DNA of 64,000 nt. Source: Isochrysis galbana. Lineage: Eukaryota > Haptophyta > Isochrysidales > Isochrysidaceae. The notes beneath the pieces are model-generated. The model was not told where the DNA came from. It saw nothing but the letters and a program-made list of their open reading frames with translations, and searched no databases. Within the stretch, counting starts at the first letter, position 1; the number at the start of each line of letters is the position of its first letter. The stretch covers positions 1,070,418 through 1,134,417 of the forward strand of contig CM030940.1 in the NCBI GenBank assembly GCA_018136815.1, read 5' to 3'. This document shows positions 50,790 to 61,598 of the stretch, one piece after another. A program made the translations under genes and the position numbers.

Positions 50790-53766
50790 TTAAAAATTCC
50801 CCCTGTCGGCCTCGTGGACAGCTGCCAGACGGCCCGCCGCCTCCTGCCACTCCAGGACGGAGTCGATGAGCGCTTCATACGACATCCTGTACAAGTCTCT
50901 CCTGGAGTTCCTTTGCGGCAGTGCTAGTGGAGGCCTAGGCGGGGCCTCCATTGCTAAGGTCAGGGTAGAAGCCTTGGCGGCGGCTTGTACTTGGCTAGCT
51001 GCAACCAAATTCCTCCAAGCACGGACCATCAGGCGAAGCACCTCCTTGTCTCGCACATTGACCACGCGAGCGGCGATGGCGTCTCGCGATGCTATGACGG
51101 CCGCGAGAGACTCCTCAAAAGATGCCGTTGCCGCTTCCAGCTGTGCATCGCGTCGGCGCGCTGCAGCCAACAATACCGTACCTTCAGTCTCAAGACGTGC
51201 TTCGAGGCCTGCGCATCGTCTGCGCAAGTACGCAAAGCGGATACGTAGTTCGACGAGCTCGTCGCGCGCCCGGTCCGCATACAATATTGCTTCACCCCGA
51301 ATATCAGTGTTCACTGCCGCGTCAACAGCATACGCCCCCACAGCTTTAACATCCATGCCCAGTGTGAACGGTAATGGGGCTGTACCATTTTCACCTTCCA
51401 GCGCATCTTCTTCCTCGTTGTGGGCTACGTCCTCAACTTCATCAATGGCCCTAAAGTCCGAGTTTCGGCTAGGACCCGTCTCTCCCTTGTCGTAGCCCAC
51501 TTGCTCCTCATGAGCATGACCAAACCGATTAGCGTCTCGTACGTTCACTCCTTCTCTGTTTGAGCAGTGACGAATCGGTGCGGAGAGTACCGAACTGACT
51601 GCCTCATGGTTGGCGGCCACAATCTTGTCGCACGAGCGACGGGCCTCCTTCCCATCGATGGTCACCGCCGCCACTTTTTCACCCACGTAATCCGCCACTG
51701 GAAGGGAATTACTTGCCCGCGCATCAATAGGTGAACGCATACGATTACTGGGTCGATGCTCAGCAGTGTGCGCGCTGTCTGAATCATTGTCGTCGCGTCG
51801 GAGATCCGTCTGAACTTCTCCGGTACCTACCCCTGCTTCCTCCTCTCCTCCAGCAACGTCGGTAGAACTGTCATGACCATTGCCGGCCGCCACCTCAACG
51901 TGTCCCGACCTTTGAGGCACAGCCAATACCATCCTTGGGGTGGTGCAGGCGGCAGCCTCACGCGTCCTGGACAACGTTGGTGGCGGCAGAGGCGCGGCTC
52001 CATCGGGCGAGGGAAGACGAGCTACGAGTCCCGAATTTTCGGCTTCTTCGGCGAGGTCTGCGGTTATGATGAGTCCGTCGATGTGTGGAGCGGAAGCCAT
52101 AGATGAGTTGGGAGATTGGCTCACTTCAGTCGTTGCGGAGTATCTCGGCACTCCTGTTGCCTCGCTGGGCTCGTTTTGCCTTATTGCCGCCTCCTCCGCG
52201 ATCCTTGATGCTAAAGCTCCAGGTGAAGCATACAACGTGCAATTTGAGAAGGCGCTCCGGACGTTGACGTCGCCGCCGGGCGATACATTATGGGGGATTT
52301 GATTCGTGATTGAGGGAGCCGATTCGTTGGCATCACGCAGGGCCTTTCCCTTGATTAAGACGTCGCCTTGTGAGCCATCATCTTCCGGAACCCCACCACC
52401 CTGTGTTCTTTCATGGCCCGAGTCCCCTTGCATCGTCACGTGTTGAAGCATCGAGGGGAATGATAGATCCACCATGGGCGAGACCGCCTCATTGGCAGAG
52501 GCTCTCTGGAGACTAGAAGAATGTGCACCAAGCGCGTGCCAGGTGTCTACTACAGCAATGACTGCATCCCCATCTGCACCAGCGGTACCGTCCTCAGAGA
52601 TCTGGTGGCTGGAGACGTCTGCAGAAGAGCCAAGACTTGGAGTAGAGACACGTGCATTTTCCTCTGCCATCACCCCACCTGAGTCGGGTTGCATGGCAGC
52701 ATCGTACAAAAGGCGGCCTTGCGCCTCGAGCTCGAGCGTCGGCGCCTCCCAAACTGTCTCGCCTGTAAGAGTGTTGCCGTAGTATGGAAGGCCGTGCTCG
52801 GCTGAGAAAGCTACTGTCCAGGCGGCGAGGTGCTGCGAGAGGGTAAAGTACGTGTGGAGTTATCTTGAGCCTCATGCTATGCTGGTTGTGGCACCGCACG
52901 AAAGTCTCGGGTGGGCGCATGCCGAGCAGCCTCTAATACACTAATGCGTGCAACTGGGCGTGCGCCAATGCACTTCAGCTCACCTGCAACATCTGCTCGC
53001 CTAGTGCTTGCATGCGCTCATTTGGTGCATGCCAAGACGTCTCGCCCAAGGTAGCGTTGCAGAAATAGATTGTGCCGTGCTCACGAGAGACTCCAATCGT
53101 CCATTGATCTTCTGATCCGTCGTGATGACCGAACACGTCGCTGTTGCTGGCTCCGCTATCACTCATGCCACTGCAGCGGCTGCCCTCATTAGCCCCTTCA
53201 GCACCTACTCCAACCATTGAAGTGCTGGCGGTCCGAGTCTCCTTGTGCGCTGCCTCCTCGGGCCACTCTGCGAAGTTGGCCTCGAAAGCAACCTGGCCCG
53301 GAGGCGCGTCCTTTTTCACAGTGTGCGCGGTAAACAATTCAACAGGGGAGAAGGGATCATGGTCGCTCGGTACTGACGATTGGGCAGAGCGCGCCTCGAG
53401 GTGCGACGGCAACAAGCACACGCCATCCGAAGTGAGTGCCACCCCGACCGATCCGGTGGATGCGGCCGCCTGCTGCGATTGCACTGAGCCAACGGCAGGC
53501 TGTACGTGACAAGAGAGGAGTACAGGAGGTGCGGGGGCTGGCGGGGTGTCGCCTGGCAGCGGGTCGTCGAAGTGCGCCTCGTGCTGATGCGCGAGCACCC
53601 ACTCGATCGCACTCTCGACAGACTCGTACGCGACCGAGAGCGCCGCACGGCGTGCACCGTTGCGCGGAAAGCCCATGGCGCGAAGCTGAGAGACCATCTG
53701 GTGCTCGTCAGGCGGCTCCTCCGCCTCACAGCTTGCGGGTGGCCAGCCGGTGGGCGGAGGGGTCAT
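50790..53766 (-). CDS. UBA and tandem WW domain protein with coiled-coil C-terminus
   Basis: Two exons, 53766-52984 and 52832-50790, joined in phase 0, give 941 residues. A UBA-like domain lies at about 22-63 (QLRAMGFPRNGARRAAL ... AIEWVLAHQ, with the MGF/P loop). WW domain 1 is at about 218-247 (QWTIGVSREHGTIYF ... TSWHAP). WW domain 2, at about 262-292, starts exactly at the second exon (AAWTVAFSAEHGLPYY ... TVWEAP). A long, mostly disordered acidic region of about 400 residues follows, then a predicted coiled coil near the C-terminus (ELRIRFAYLRRRCAGLEARL ... DKEVLRLMVRAWRNLV). UBA domains bind ubiquitin and WW domains bind proline motifs, so an adaptor role in ubiquitin or trafficking is plausible but inferred. 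I know no standard family with this architecture. Divergent from ALG7. Confidence 0.83.
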
Positions 53767-54408
53767 GGGTGGGGTGGGGGAAGGGGGGGGGAGAGGGGGG
53801 GGGGGAGGAGGAGGCAGGCGGGAGGAGAGGAGGGAGAAGAGAGGAGAGAGGGGGAGCGAGGGAGCGAGCGGGAGAGGGAGGGAAGGGAGAGGCAGGGAGG
53901 GAGAGGGGAGAGAGGAGAGAGAGCAGCGACGAAATTTTGATTCCCGCAAAATCAGCCCTCCCATCCACTGAGATTTTTCATGTAAATAAATGAATATAGA
54001 TTCCTCTTAAAAGGAGCGGAAGGAGAGAAGAAGAAGGTATGATAAACAAGACAAGAGGGCCCCCGAGTGGTCAGAGAAAAAGAGGGAGAGAAGAGAGAGT
54101 AAAGTAGAGGGAGGCTCTCAGAGAAGAGCAGAAGAGCCAGAGAAGGAGAGAAAACGAGAAAAGCCGGTATGTATAGTGTTGAAAACGGAAGACGATGTGC
54201 AATCACCACCGATGTATTTTGCACCCAGCTGTATATGATTTCTATATTTGTGTTTTGGGTTGAGTTTTGGGTTCTGATGTTCTGATGTTGTGAGACGATT
54301 ATAGACACATTGTGCTCCAATCAATCGACTTTTCACAGAGACTTTTGTTCTTCGTAGCCCAGGGCGGGGGGGGGGGAGGGGAAGCGAGGAGCGAGGGAGC
54401 GCGCGAGC
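53767..54408. promoter_or_regulatory. Shared upstream region of the UBA/WW and ALG7 genes
   Basis: 642 bases between divergent starts. 53770-53935 is purine-rich on plus, which is pyrimidine-rich on the UBA/WW sense strand. 54060-54160 is another purine tract. 54190-54340 is AT-richer. A G-rich run (54364-54376) precedes the ALG7 ATG. Confidence 0.45.
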
Positions 54409-57315
54409 ATGGCGCCGCCGCCGGCTCGTCGCGCCGGTCTCTCGCCGCTGGCCGCAGCGGGGAGCGCGCTCGCGCTGGGTGCGGCGGGCATGCTGGGCGC
54501 GCCGCGGCTCAGCGCCCCCCCCGTCATGATGCTCGCCAATCTCCTCCTCTCGCTTGGCGGCTTCTTCATGACGTCGAAGATGAGCGTTGCGATGCGCGAG
54601 ACCTTTGTCAAGGTGACAAGGCAGGGGTGGGCGGATGAGGGGGAGGAAAGGGCGGCGGGAGAGGATGCATAACAGGACAGTGAGGAGGCGTGCGCAGCCA
54701 GCCGTGAGAGCAGCTGACGACGCACACCGTGCGCCAGCGTGCCAACGTTCTGGCCTCGCCTCTGCCGCAGGCTCGGCTCTTTGGGATTGACCTGAACAAG
54801 CCTGAGACGAAGCGCGACGCCAATGGTGAGTGGACATGCCTCACAGCTGAGTCCGGGCCATATTTTGCACCGGGCAGAACATTAGGTTCGTCCTGGTAAG
54901 AAAGCCTGATAGGGTTGTTGGCTACTTTACACTACAGGCGCAACTCGTTGGTATGCCTAGCATCCACATGAATTGCACCGGACTACCCTTCATAATGACG
55001 TACAAACGCTCCCTATTTGATCAACTGGTAATCGATGCCTGACTCATGCATGACAACTGCTTCTTTCCGCTAGGTGTCCTTGTGCGGCCGTATGAAGGTC
55101 CGATTGTGCCAGAAGCCATGGGAGTCGTTGCGGGGACAGCCTACCTGGTCTGTATGTTCTGTTTCATCCCGTTTGCCTTCTACGATGTCGCTGATGACGC
55201 CCTTCCACCACAGCGCCAGCAGCACCAGGGTGCTAGCATCGAGATGTTTGGCAGCCGTGGGTCTAACGACAGTAGTGCAAGCTTGCGCGACGTTGGGCTG
55301 GCCGGGTCAGTCACCGACGGCTTCTTGCTTTCCAAATACTTGTGTGGGCTGCTTGCCATCTGTTGCATGTGCTTCCTCGGCTTCGCCGACAACGTTCTAG
55401 ACTTGCGCTGGAGAGACAAGCTCTGGTGAACCATGCGATTGAGACTGGGAAGGTGCCACTGGTGTCGACCGTATTTCACCCAACTGCGCATGGACGCCAG
55501 ACCGAGCGCCAGCAGTTCTTGTTTTGAAGCTTTGTAAGACCATTGCAGTACCTTCCTTCAAGGAGAACTGCCACGTGTGGCTGTGATCACTGCCCTACCA
55601 CCTGCGCAGGCTTCCATTAACTGCTTCATTGCCGCTGCTAATGGTGTACATCGTCGACGGCGGCGGCACTGTGATTGTCTTGCCTCGCATCGTCTCGCGC
55701 ATCCTAAACCTCGGCTCAAGCGTTGACATCGGCGTGGCTTACTATGCTTTCATGTCCTGTCTTGCCATCTTTTGCACCAATGCGATCAACATCCTTGCTG
55801 GAGTCAATGGATTGGAGGTGCGTGCATCTTGCGTAAAATGCTGTCTCTGCTCTCGGGGTCGCTTGACAGTGGCGTAGCGTGCCGTTGAATTTCAAGCCAA
55901 CACCCAGGGTGCGCGTCAATGCGTGCTCTTAGAGGAATAGTGTCCTCAAGCCATTCTCGGTACTTAGGTGGAGCGGTTGCCACTCCCAGCTAGCCTCGAA
56001 GTGCACACGAATACGCTCCAAACGTAGAGACGAACATAATTGCACAGATTGTCAGAGCTCCCGCCCGATGACGTCCATTTCTTTCGAACTCTATCGTCCC
56101 TCAGACTGGACAATCGGTCGTGATCGCTATTACGATTGCCATCAACAATTGCATACAGCTCTCCCGATGGAGCGACGGGCCACTTCATGCCAACAATCTG
56201 TTCTCTCTATGTCTCATTCTTCCTTTCCTAGGTGTGCACTGCCGTGAAGCAATTGACGGCAGCATCCCCACACAGTATCGTTGTCGTCTCGTCACCTCAA
56301 GATTCTGAGCTCATGCACCGCCCTTGCCCCACTCTCTTTAGGTGTCTCTCTTGCCCTTCTTCGTCTCAACTGGCATCCCGCAAGCATTTTTGTCGGTGAT
56401 ACTTACTGTTACTTTGCCGGCATGACCTTCGCTGTCTGCGGCATCCTTGGCCACAACGCCAAGACGGTCTTGCTCTTCTTCATGCCACAGGTACATTTTC
56501 TCCCCCCTACTTTCACGCCTCCTCAAAGCCCCTAGCGCGCCCAAGAGCGACCTACCGACATCCATCCTCTTTGAAGCCTCTGGCTCTGACATGTTGAACG
56601 CTCAGGCACGCTGGATACCTTGCGTCACGAGAATGTCTTCGCATCCTGCAAAGCATCACATCTTCTGCGCATCCCACATCCTTAGATTGTCAACTTTGTG
56701 TACTCGCTGCCCCAGCTCTTCAAAGCTATTCCTTGCCCGCGCCACCGAATGCCAGGATATGACCGAGAAACCAATCGGCTCGTTGTCAGCTTCGCTGAAT
56801 TCGACGAGTCCGACCTCGGGTGCGTTGGCAAACGGCATGGGGTTGTTTGACTGCTATCGTGTCTATTTTGCGCCATGTGCTGGCGCATCGCTAGGATTCC
56901 ATTGCCCTCGCCCTGTCACAGAATTTTGGGGCGATTGGTCCTCTTCATATCCGAGCGTCTAAACCTTGCTCGCGTCGAGCGGCCTGCATCATCGGCGTCT
57001 CAAGAGGGCACCTCGCCTGCGCAAGTCGCACGGTCAGTCAGGATTTCGAACCTGACTATCATCAATCTGACGCTGCATTTGCTCGGCCCAATGCATGAGG
57101 CGCACCTCACGATAGTGCTCCTTACAATCCAGGTATTGGCTAGCAACTTGCAGTGTGATCTCGGAGCGCGTCCTCCCCAAGGCTGTGAGCTTGCCGTCAA
57201 AGGTGCCCCGGTGAGCCATACTGGCCTTTTTTGCATGGCGCAGGTGGTGAGTTCTGGTCTGGCTTTGTTCATTCGATACTACCTAGCAGCCCTCCTTTAC
57301 GACAAAGTTTACTAG
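54409..57315 (+). CDS. ALG7: UDP-GlcNAc:dolichyl-phosphate GlcNAc-1-phosphotransferase
   Basis: Nine exons: 54409-54612, 54771-54825, 55074-55425, 55610-55817, 56105-56231, 56342-56490, 56686-56819, 56922-57132 and 57244-57315. All are GT-AG and frame-consistent, giving 503 residues. The enzyme makes dolichyl-PP-GlcNAc, the first step of N-glycan assembly at the ER membrane, and is the target of tunicamycin. Family landmarks are [94 protein letters not shown] and the terminal [12 protein letters not shown], with about ten hydrophobic helices. It is longer than animal and yeast homologues (about 410-450) because of an N-terminal extension and an insert after [13 protein letters not shown] (Gln-rich). 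The usual Asp-Asp of FADDVLDLRW reads Asp-Asn here, an unexpected change in the metal/catalytic motif. Confidence 0.96.
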
Positions 57316-59616
57316 TCAGCTTGCTGCCACAGTCGGAAAGTCGACGGCATATCGATCCCCAGTGAGAGGATGCAAGGCAATGCGAGGATCGTTGAGCTCC
57401 ATACCCCGAGAGACTTATTGCACTAGTCCTGTCGCAGCAATGGAAGATGCTTGTTTCTCGAACGAGTATTTATCCCTCGCAGCTGCCTCCAGCTAGAAGC
57501 ATTTCTTTCAGGACATCATTGGTGGGAAGCATCACGAGTCACATTGCCGACGATTCTCAACCAAGAGATCCGGCGAGCGAGATAGTGGCCGTACGAGCTT
57601 TGTGCGATGTGAGGCACAGAGCCATATCTGGATTCACCGTCACGTTTGGCTGGGTGGCGATGCGTCGGGGATTTTGCACTGTGAGTGAGTGACCTATAGA
57701 AAAGAATGGCGGCTGTGGATGGGTGTGAAGAAGTGGGCAGACATTGCAAACAACATCACAAGACGGCACCTTCGTCTTCCCCACCTCGTGGCCGCGGCAC
57801 AATGCCTCAAGGAGCCGATGAGGACGTTATTGGGCGACCAACTACCCAAAGGCATCAGCAAGAGGGGAATTTCAACAGTGTGTGCATTTGTCTAGACGCC
57901 AGCCAGGCGTTACCCTTACAACTATGAAACGCCCCCCCCTCGCCCCGCATAAGTAATTGTAGCCTACGGCATTTGCGTATCGCAATTCCAATAGGCGTGC
58001 AGGAGTGTTGAGGGCTAGGGAACATCTCCCTCTTTCCCTAGTGAGCGCGAGGGTCGGTAGGGCGTAGGCAGTCTAGCGGGTGGAGGGTCGCGCCTCACAA
58101 AGTTCCGCTGGGCCATCGGAGAGCACCCGAACGGCCGCTACGGCGCTAGTGAACAGCAGGCCTGTGGGCGTGAACTGAGCCCACTACGGCGCAATAGTGC
58201 ACACGTCGATCATTCATTCTTGCGCTCCGATCACCGTTTCCTCGCCGAGTTCTCTTTCCCCGGCCTACAGTGACGTACGTTGATTATGCGCCCCTCTATG
58301 TGCGTACGTCAAACGTCAACCCCCTTACGGCGCGGCCGCAATGTGGGCCACGGCGCGAGCGCAAGCGGCGCTAGCGCGCTAGCCAGGCGCCATGCGGCTA
58401 GCGGCTAGGGCGGGGGCGTGCATTATGTATTAATTATGCTTATGCGCTACCGTAACCTTGATGCTACCGTGCGTGTAGCAGACGTAGCGTGGGGATTTTA
58501 TCTAACAAGTTTGTCGCTACCAATGCGCGCTCTATCTGCGCTCTTGCTGGCTCTCTCAGCCCCGGCATGCGCTGCGGTGCCAGGCGCGAAAGTCGCCTGA
58601 TGAAGGCGCGGGACTTCTACACTCCCCGTTGTGCACTTGTGACTTCTACTGCCCCCCCTCCCCTGGGAGGGCACTCCGGTTCGTTGCGCAAATTGGGGTG
58701 TAGCGCGGTTTTTATTGTCCGTCTCCCCGCGCGCGGCTTCGCCTATGCGCCAACAACCCCCCAACGGGAATCTTGCAGATTATTAGTAAGGCCTGGTAGT
58801 GAGTAGAAAGTAAAGGACGGCGTCCTGTGATAGTCACGCGCCCTCCGTGCGCGCGCACGCCCTCTCCACACCGCCTCACGCACGCGGGTCGCACACACTA
58901 TGCGCGCGTCGGCCGCTGACCCGCGAGTTCCCCATTGACCATTGACCCCCACTTATAAAAGTCGGTTGCACCGCAAGCAAAAAAATCTCTGAAGATTCGG
59001 GGCAAAGCGGCGCATCGCAAGCAGAACGCGTGCGTGAGCGCGAGTACGTGGGCCTAAGGCTGCGTACGTATGCGTGCGCGGCGAGAATGTTAAGCAAAAG
59101 GGCCCTTATAGGGCCGAAAAGAAGCTGAAGAATTTGGGCTAGGGCTTACACCGGCGAGTGAGGAGGGGAGCGGCGCGCGCTCCATCACCCTACCGTTCTA
59201 ACGATAGTTGAAGGGCCCGTATAAGAGCTCTTCTCCTTCGCGACCGTGGCCGCACCCGAGACACGAATATCATTGTACCAAATCTCTAGTGCTCAAGGAC
59301 TGCTCACGAGGCCGGCGCATAGAACATAGTGCTCTTCGAACGCAACGCTTCTTTGCCTGCGGCGGGAACATCTTCTAGCCACGCCGTTGCCCCACCAAAA
59401 ACGGCGGTGTCAAAAATTTAACGGCGCGCTGCCATTTGTTCTCATCGTCTCGGTTCTGGATAATCACACCAAAGAGCCACTACGAAAATATATTGCGGGT
59501 GTCATGCGCTTGCCCTAATTGTTTTCGAGCTTGATATAGCATGGACGACTGCGATGATCCCCTCTACATGACCAATTAGTTCACAAAACATCTCGTAGAA
59601 AGCATCCGCCTTACGT
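57316..59616. other. Intergenic region between convergent ALG7 and GST genes
   Basis: No gene recognised over 2.3 kb. 58040-58400 is GC-rich and 58480-58960 has open frames on both strands without family similarity. The right end (59460-59616) would be the 3' UTR of the GST gene, where a selenocysteine insertion element would be expected. Confidence 0.45.
59463..59505 (-). promoter_or_regulatory. Weak candidate SECIS-like element in the GST 3' UTR
   Basis: On the minus strand, about 110 bases past the GST stop, ATGA is followed by CACC, and 27 bases later GGTG is followed by TGAT. This gives the AUGA/UGAU quartet placement with a short 4-bp closing stem and an AA-containing loop (CGCAATATA). 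The helix is shorter than the usual SECIS helix II and no strong lower helix is seen, so this is only a candidate. Confidence 0.2.
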
Positions 59617-60414
59617 TCATGGCGCGCTGATGGCCTTCATGCGCATTAAGAGCGCCTTGTAAAATTCCACTAGCTCAGCAGTAGGAGCTATTGTTTCCAT
59701 GCACGAGGGCCGTGTGCATACGGCGGTGAGCCATGTAGACAAGCGAAAAAGACCTTCTTCTTCGAGAATCTGGCGCGGATCTACAGTCGGTCTGGTACCT
59801 GGCAGTACCGTCATGAAGCGCTGCGCAAACGGAGCAGTTGCCACCTCGGCAAGAGAGAAGCGTTCCCCAAGAAGAAATGGTCCCGAATCTGCTTCGGGTC
59901 TTGTGGCCAGAAAGGCATTCGCCGCATGCAAGCCATCGCGCAGCTCCTTCAGAGCTGCCTCTTCATCTTTAGACCCCGGATCTGCCTTAATTATGGCAAT
60001 GTAAGCAAACCATCCTGGCATGAGGCTGGCCCACAGTCTGCAGGCGGCTCTCTGCTCGGCCGAGTACGTTGCTCCGTTGCCGCTGATGTCGTCCAGGTAC
60101 TCACAGATGACCATCGACTCGATGAGCGTGGGCCCCTCATCGGGCTGCACCGTCTGTAGGATTGGAACCTTTGCACGTGCTTTCTCATCCGCGCAGGCCG
60201 CCGCGTAGACGGCAGCAAAGTCCTCTGGCTTGTTCTGAAGATCGACAACGCAGGTCTCTGCCTCAATCTCAAGCTCGCACAGGGAAATGGCGACCCGCTG
60301 GGCGTAGGGTCAGGTGCGTGAAGTCCAGAATCGTAGTGCTGGCGCTTCCACATGCGCGGACGAGCCGAGCGCCGCCGGTACGTTGAGCAGCGAGGCGAGC
60401 AGGAGCAGAGGCAT
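59617..60414 (-). CDS. Glutathione S-transferase-like protein, putative selenoprotein (in-frame TGA at the catalytic Cys)
   Basis: An intronless frame of 265 codons from ATG at 60414, with one internal TGA at 60312-60310 (codon 35). The N-terminus MPLLLLASLLNVPAALG is a signal peptide. The GST thioredoxin fold begins directly after it: ALRFWTSRT, then TGA, then PYAQRVAISLCELE. In Cys-type GSTs (omega, lambda, DHAR) this position is the Cys of CPYAQR/CPFCQR, so TGA most likely encodes selenocysteine. The frame continues for 230 residues with GST features: VPILQT, PTLIESMVICEYLDD (glutathione-binding SxxI..YL) and a helical C-terminal domain (GPFLLGERFSLAEVATAPF). A splice explanation fails because no GT lies close enough upstream to make an intron. 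A nonsense mutation exactly at this residue is possible but less likely. Location: secretory pathway or plastid. GST identity is high-confidence; Sec is probable. Confidence 0.85.
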
Positions 60415-60797
60415 TGCCCTGCGACCGAGTGAGTGGCCGCCGACCTCTCGTCTGGGCGCCCTCAAGGAGGCGGGAATCGTCGCACAGGGCAGTCCTTCCG
60501 TCGGATCTTTCTTGTTGTGTGAGTATAACTTTAGAGCTCTAGTGCGTGGGGGAAGGAAGTCCTTCGACGGAAATGTTAGGGCGGTCAAACAGGGGCTTTT
60601 TAACTACTAGTAAGGGTTGGGCTGATTTTTTTGACCGTGGCGCGATGCCCAATAAAAAAGTTCCGGGGAGGAGGGCCACCTGACGCTACGAAAATATTCG
60701 CCAAGAAATGGTGCGATTCGCCCCCCCTCTACCTCTACCTCTACCCATAGATCATAGATGTAGATGGGGTACTACTATTTTGTTATAGTTTGAACGT
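60415..60797. other. GST upstream region and repeat C
   Basis: 60415-60560 would be the GST 5' region, which here lacks the long pyrimidine tract. Repeat C occupies 60570-60733, followed by (CTACCT)n at 60729-60746. Confidence 0.5.
60570..60733 (+). repeat. Dispersed repeat C, second copy with body
   Basis: Direct match to 16105-16262 (GGGCGGTCAAACAGGGGCTT, TTTTTAACTACTAGTA, TTTTTTGACC, GGCGCGATGCCCAAT, GTGCGATTCGCCCCCCCTC), followed like that copy by an ATGGAGCG frame. Confidence 0.7.
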
Positions 60798-61598
60798 ATG
60801 GAGCGTGCCGCGACCGCTCCCGAGCCCCAGGCGACCCTCGCCACTGCGCCCCACCTGGGACGCCCCACGCCGCCCGAGGCGGCTCGTCAGAAAGCCCTCT
60901 CAAAGCCCATCCAGCCCATCCAAACCACACCCGCGCGAGCGCGCGGGGTGGCGGGCACTGGCACCGAACAAGTTGCCACCATGGCTCTGCGTATCATGCA
61001 GGGGGTCTTTGAGACCCCCTCCAACAGTGGGAAACCCTCCCACCCCAAGAGCACCTCATGTGGGAGGGCAGCTCAGCTGCCCTCCCCATGGTGGAAACCT
61101 CTACCATCAGTGCACCCAACATGGGAGGGCACTTCACAACCACCAATCTTCCACGGAGAGCACCCAATGCCTCTGTTTTCCAACATGTTGACACACTTCT
61201 CGTCTTCACCCCACTCTTGTGGGTCACAAGTACCTACAACTCAGTGCCCTGCCTTGGGCCCTCTTTCAACACTAGACTCCCTCTCCCACTCCCACTCCCC
61301 CTTCACACTACAACCAACCCAAACAGCCCGAACCCCCTCGCCCTCTGTTCAAACAAAGCACAAAAATTTCAACTCAAGACCCATGTTGTTACACTTCTCG
61401 TTTTTCACCCCACTCTTGTGGGCCACAAATACCTACAACTCAGTGCCCTGCCTTGGGCCCTCTTTCAACACCTCACTCCCTCTCCCACTCCCTCTTCCAA
61501 CTACAACCAACCCAAGAAGCACAAACCCCCTCGCCCTCTGTTTCAATCACCAAAAATTTCGACTCAAGACTCAAGACAAGGGGGAGGACATGTCTTGA
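60798..61598 (+). CDS. Hypothetical Pro/Thr/Ser-rich ORF containing an internal tandem duplication
   Basis: A 266-residue frame beginning MERAATAPEPQA. It lies directly after repeat C and shares its first about 75 bases with repeat D at 9237. About 195 bases are tandemly duplicated within it (61187-61384 and 61385-61575, both with ACACTTCTCGT, CACCCCACTCTTGTGGG, ACCTACAACTCAGTGCCCTG and CAACTACAACCAACCC-like segments). The composition is very rich in Pro, Ser, Thr and Leu and overlapping frames are also open, so real coding is doubtful. It may be cargo of the repeat C element. Confidence 0.25.
   Translation: MERAATAPEPQATLATAPHLGRPTPPEAARQKALSKPIQPIQTTPARARGVAGTGTEQVATMALRIMQGVFETPSNSGKPSHPKSTSCGRAAQLPSPWWKPLPSVHPTWEGTSQPPIFHGEHPMPLFSNMLTHFSSSPHSCGSQVPTTQCPALGPLSTLDSLSHSHSPFTLQPTQTARTPSPSVQTKHKNFNSRPMLLHFSFFTPLLWATNTYNSVPCLGPSFNTSLPLPLPLPTTTNPRSTNPLALCFNHQKFRLKTQDKGEDMS

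Noticed and set aside
58418-58600. Small frame with a hydrophobic C-terminus (MHYVLIMLMRYRN ...)
   Set aside because: Short, no homology, no leader tract, overlapped by equally open frames.
60310-60312. Intron or frameshift explanation for the GST TGA
   Set aside because: Protein similarity is continuous on both sides in the same frame, and no GT donor lies at a workable distance upstream of the only nearby AG. A plain nonsense mutation cannot be fully excluded.
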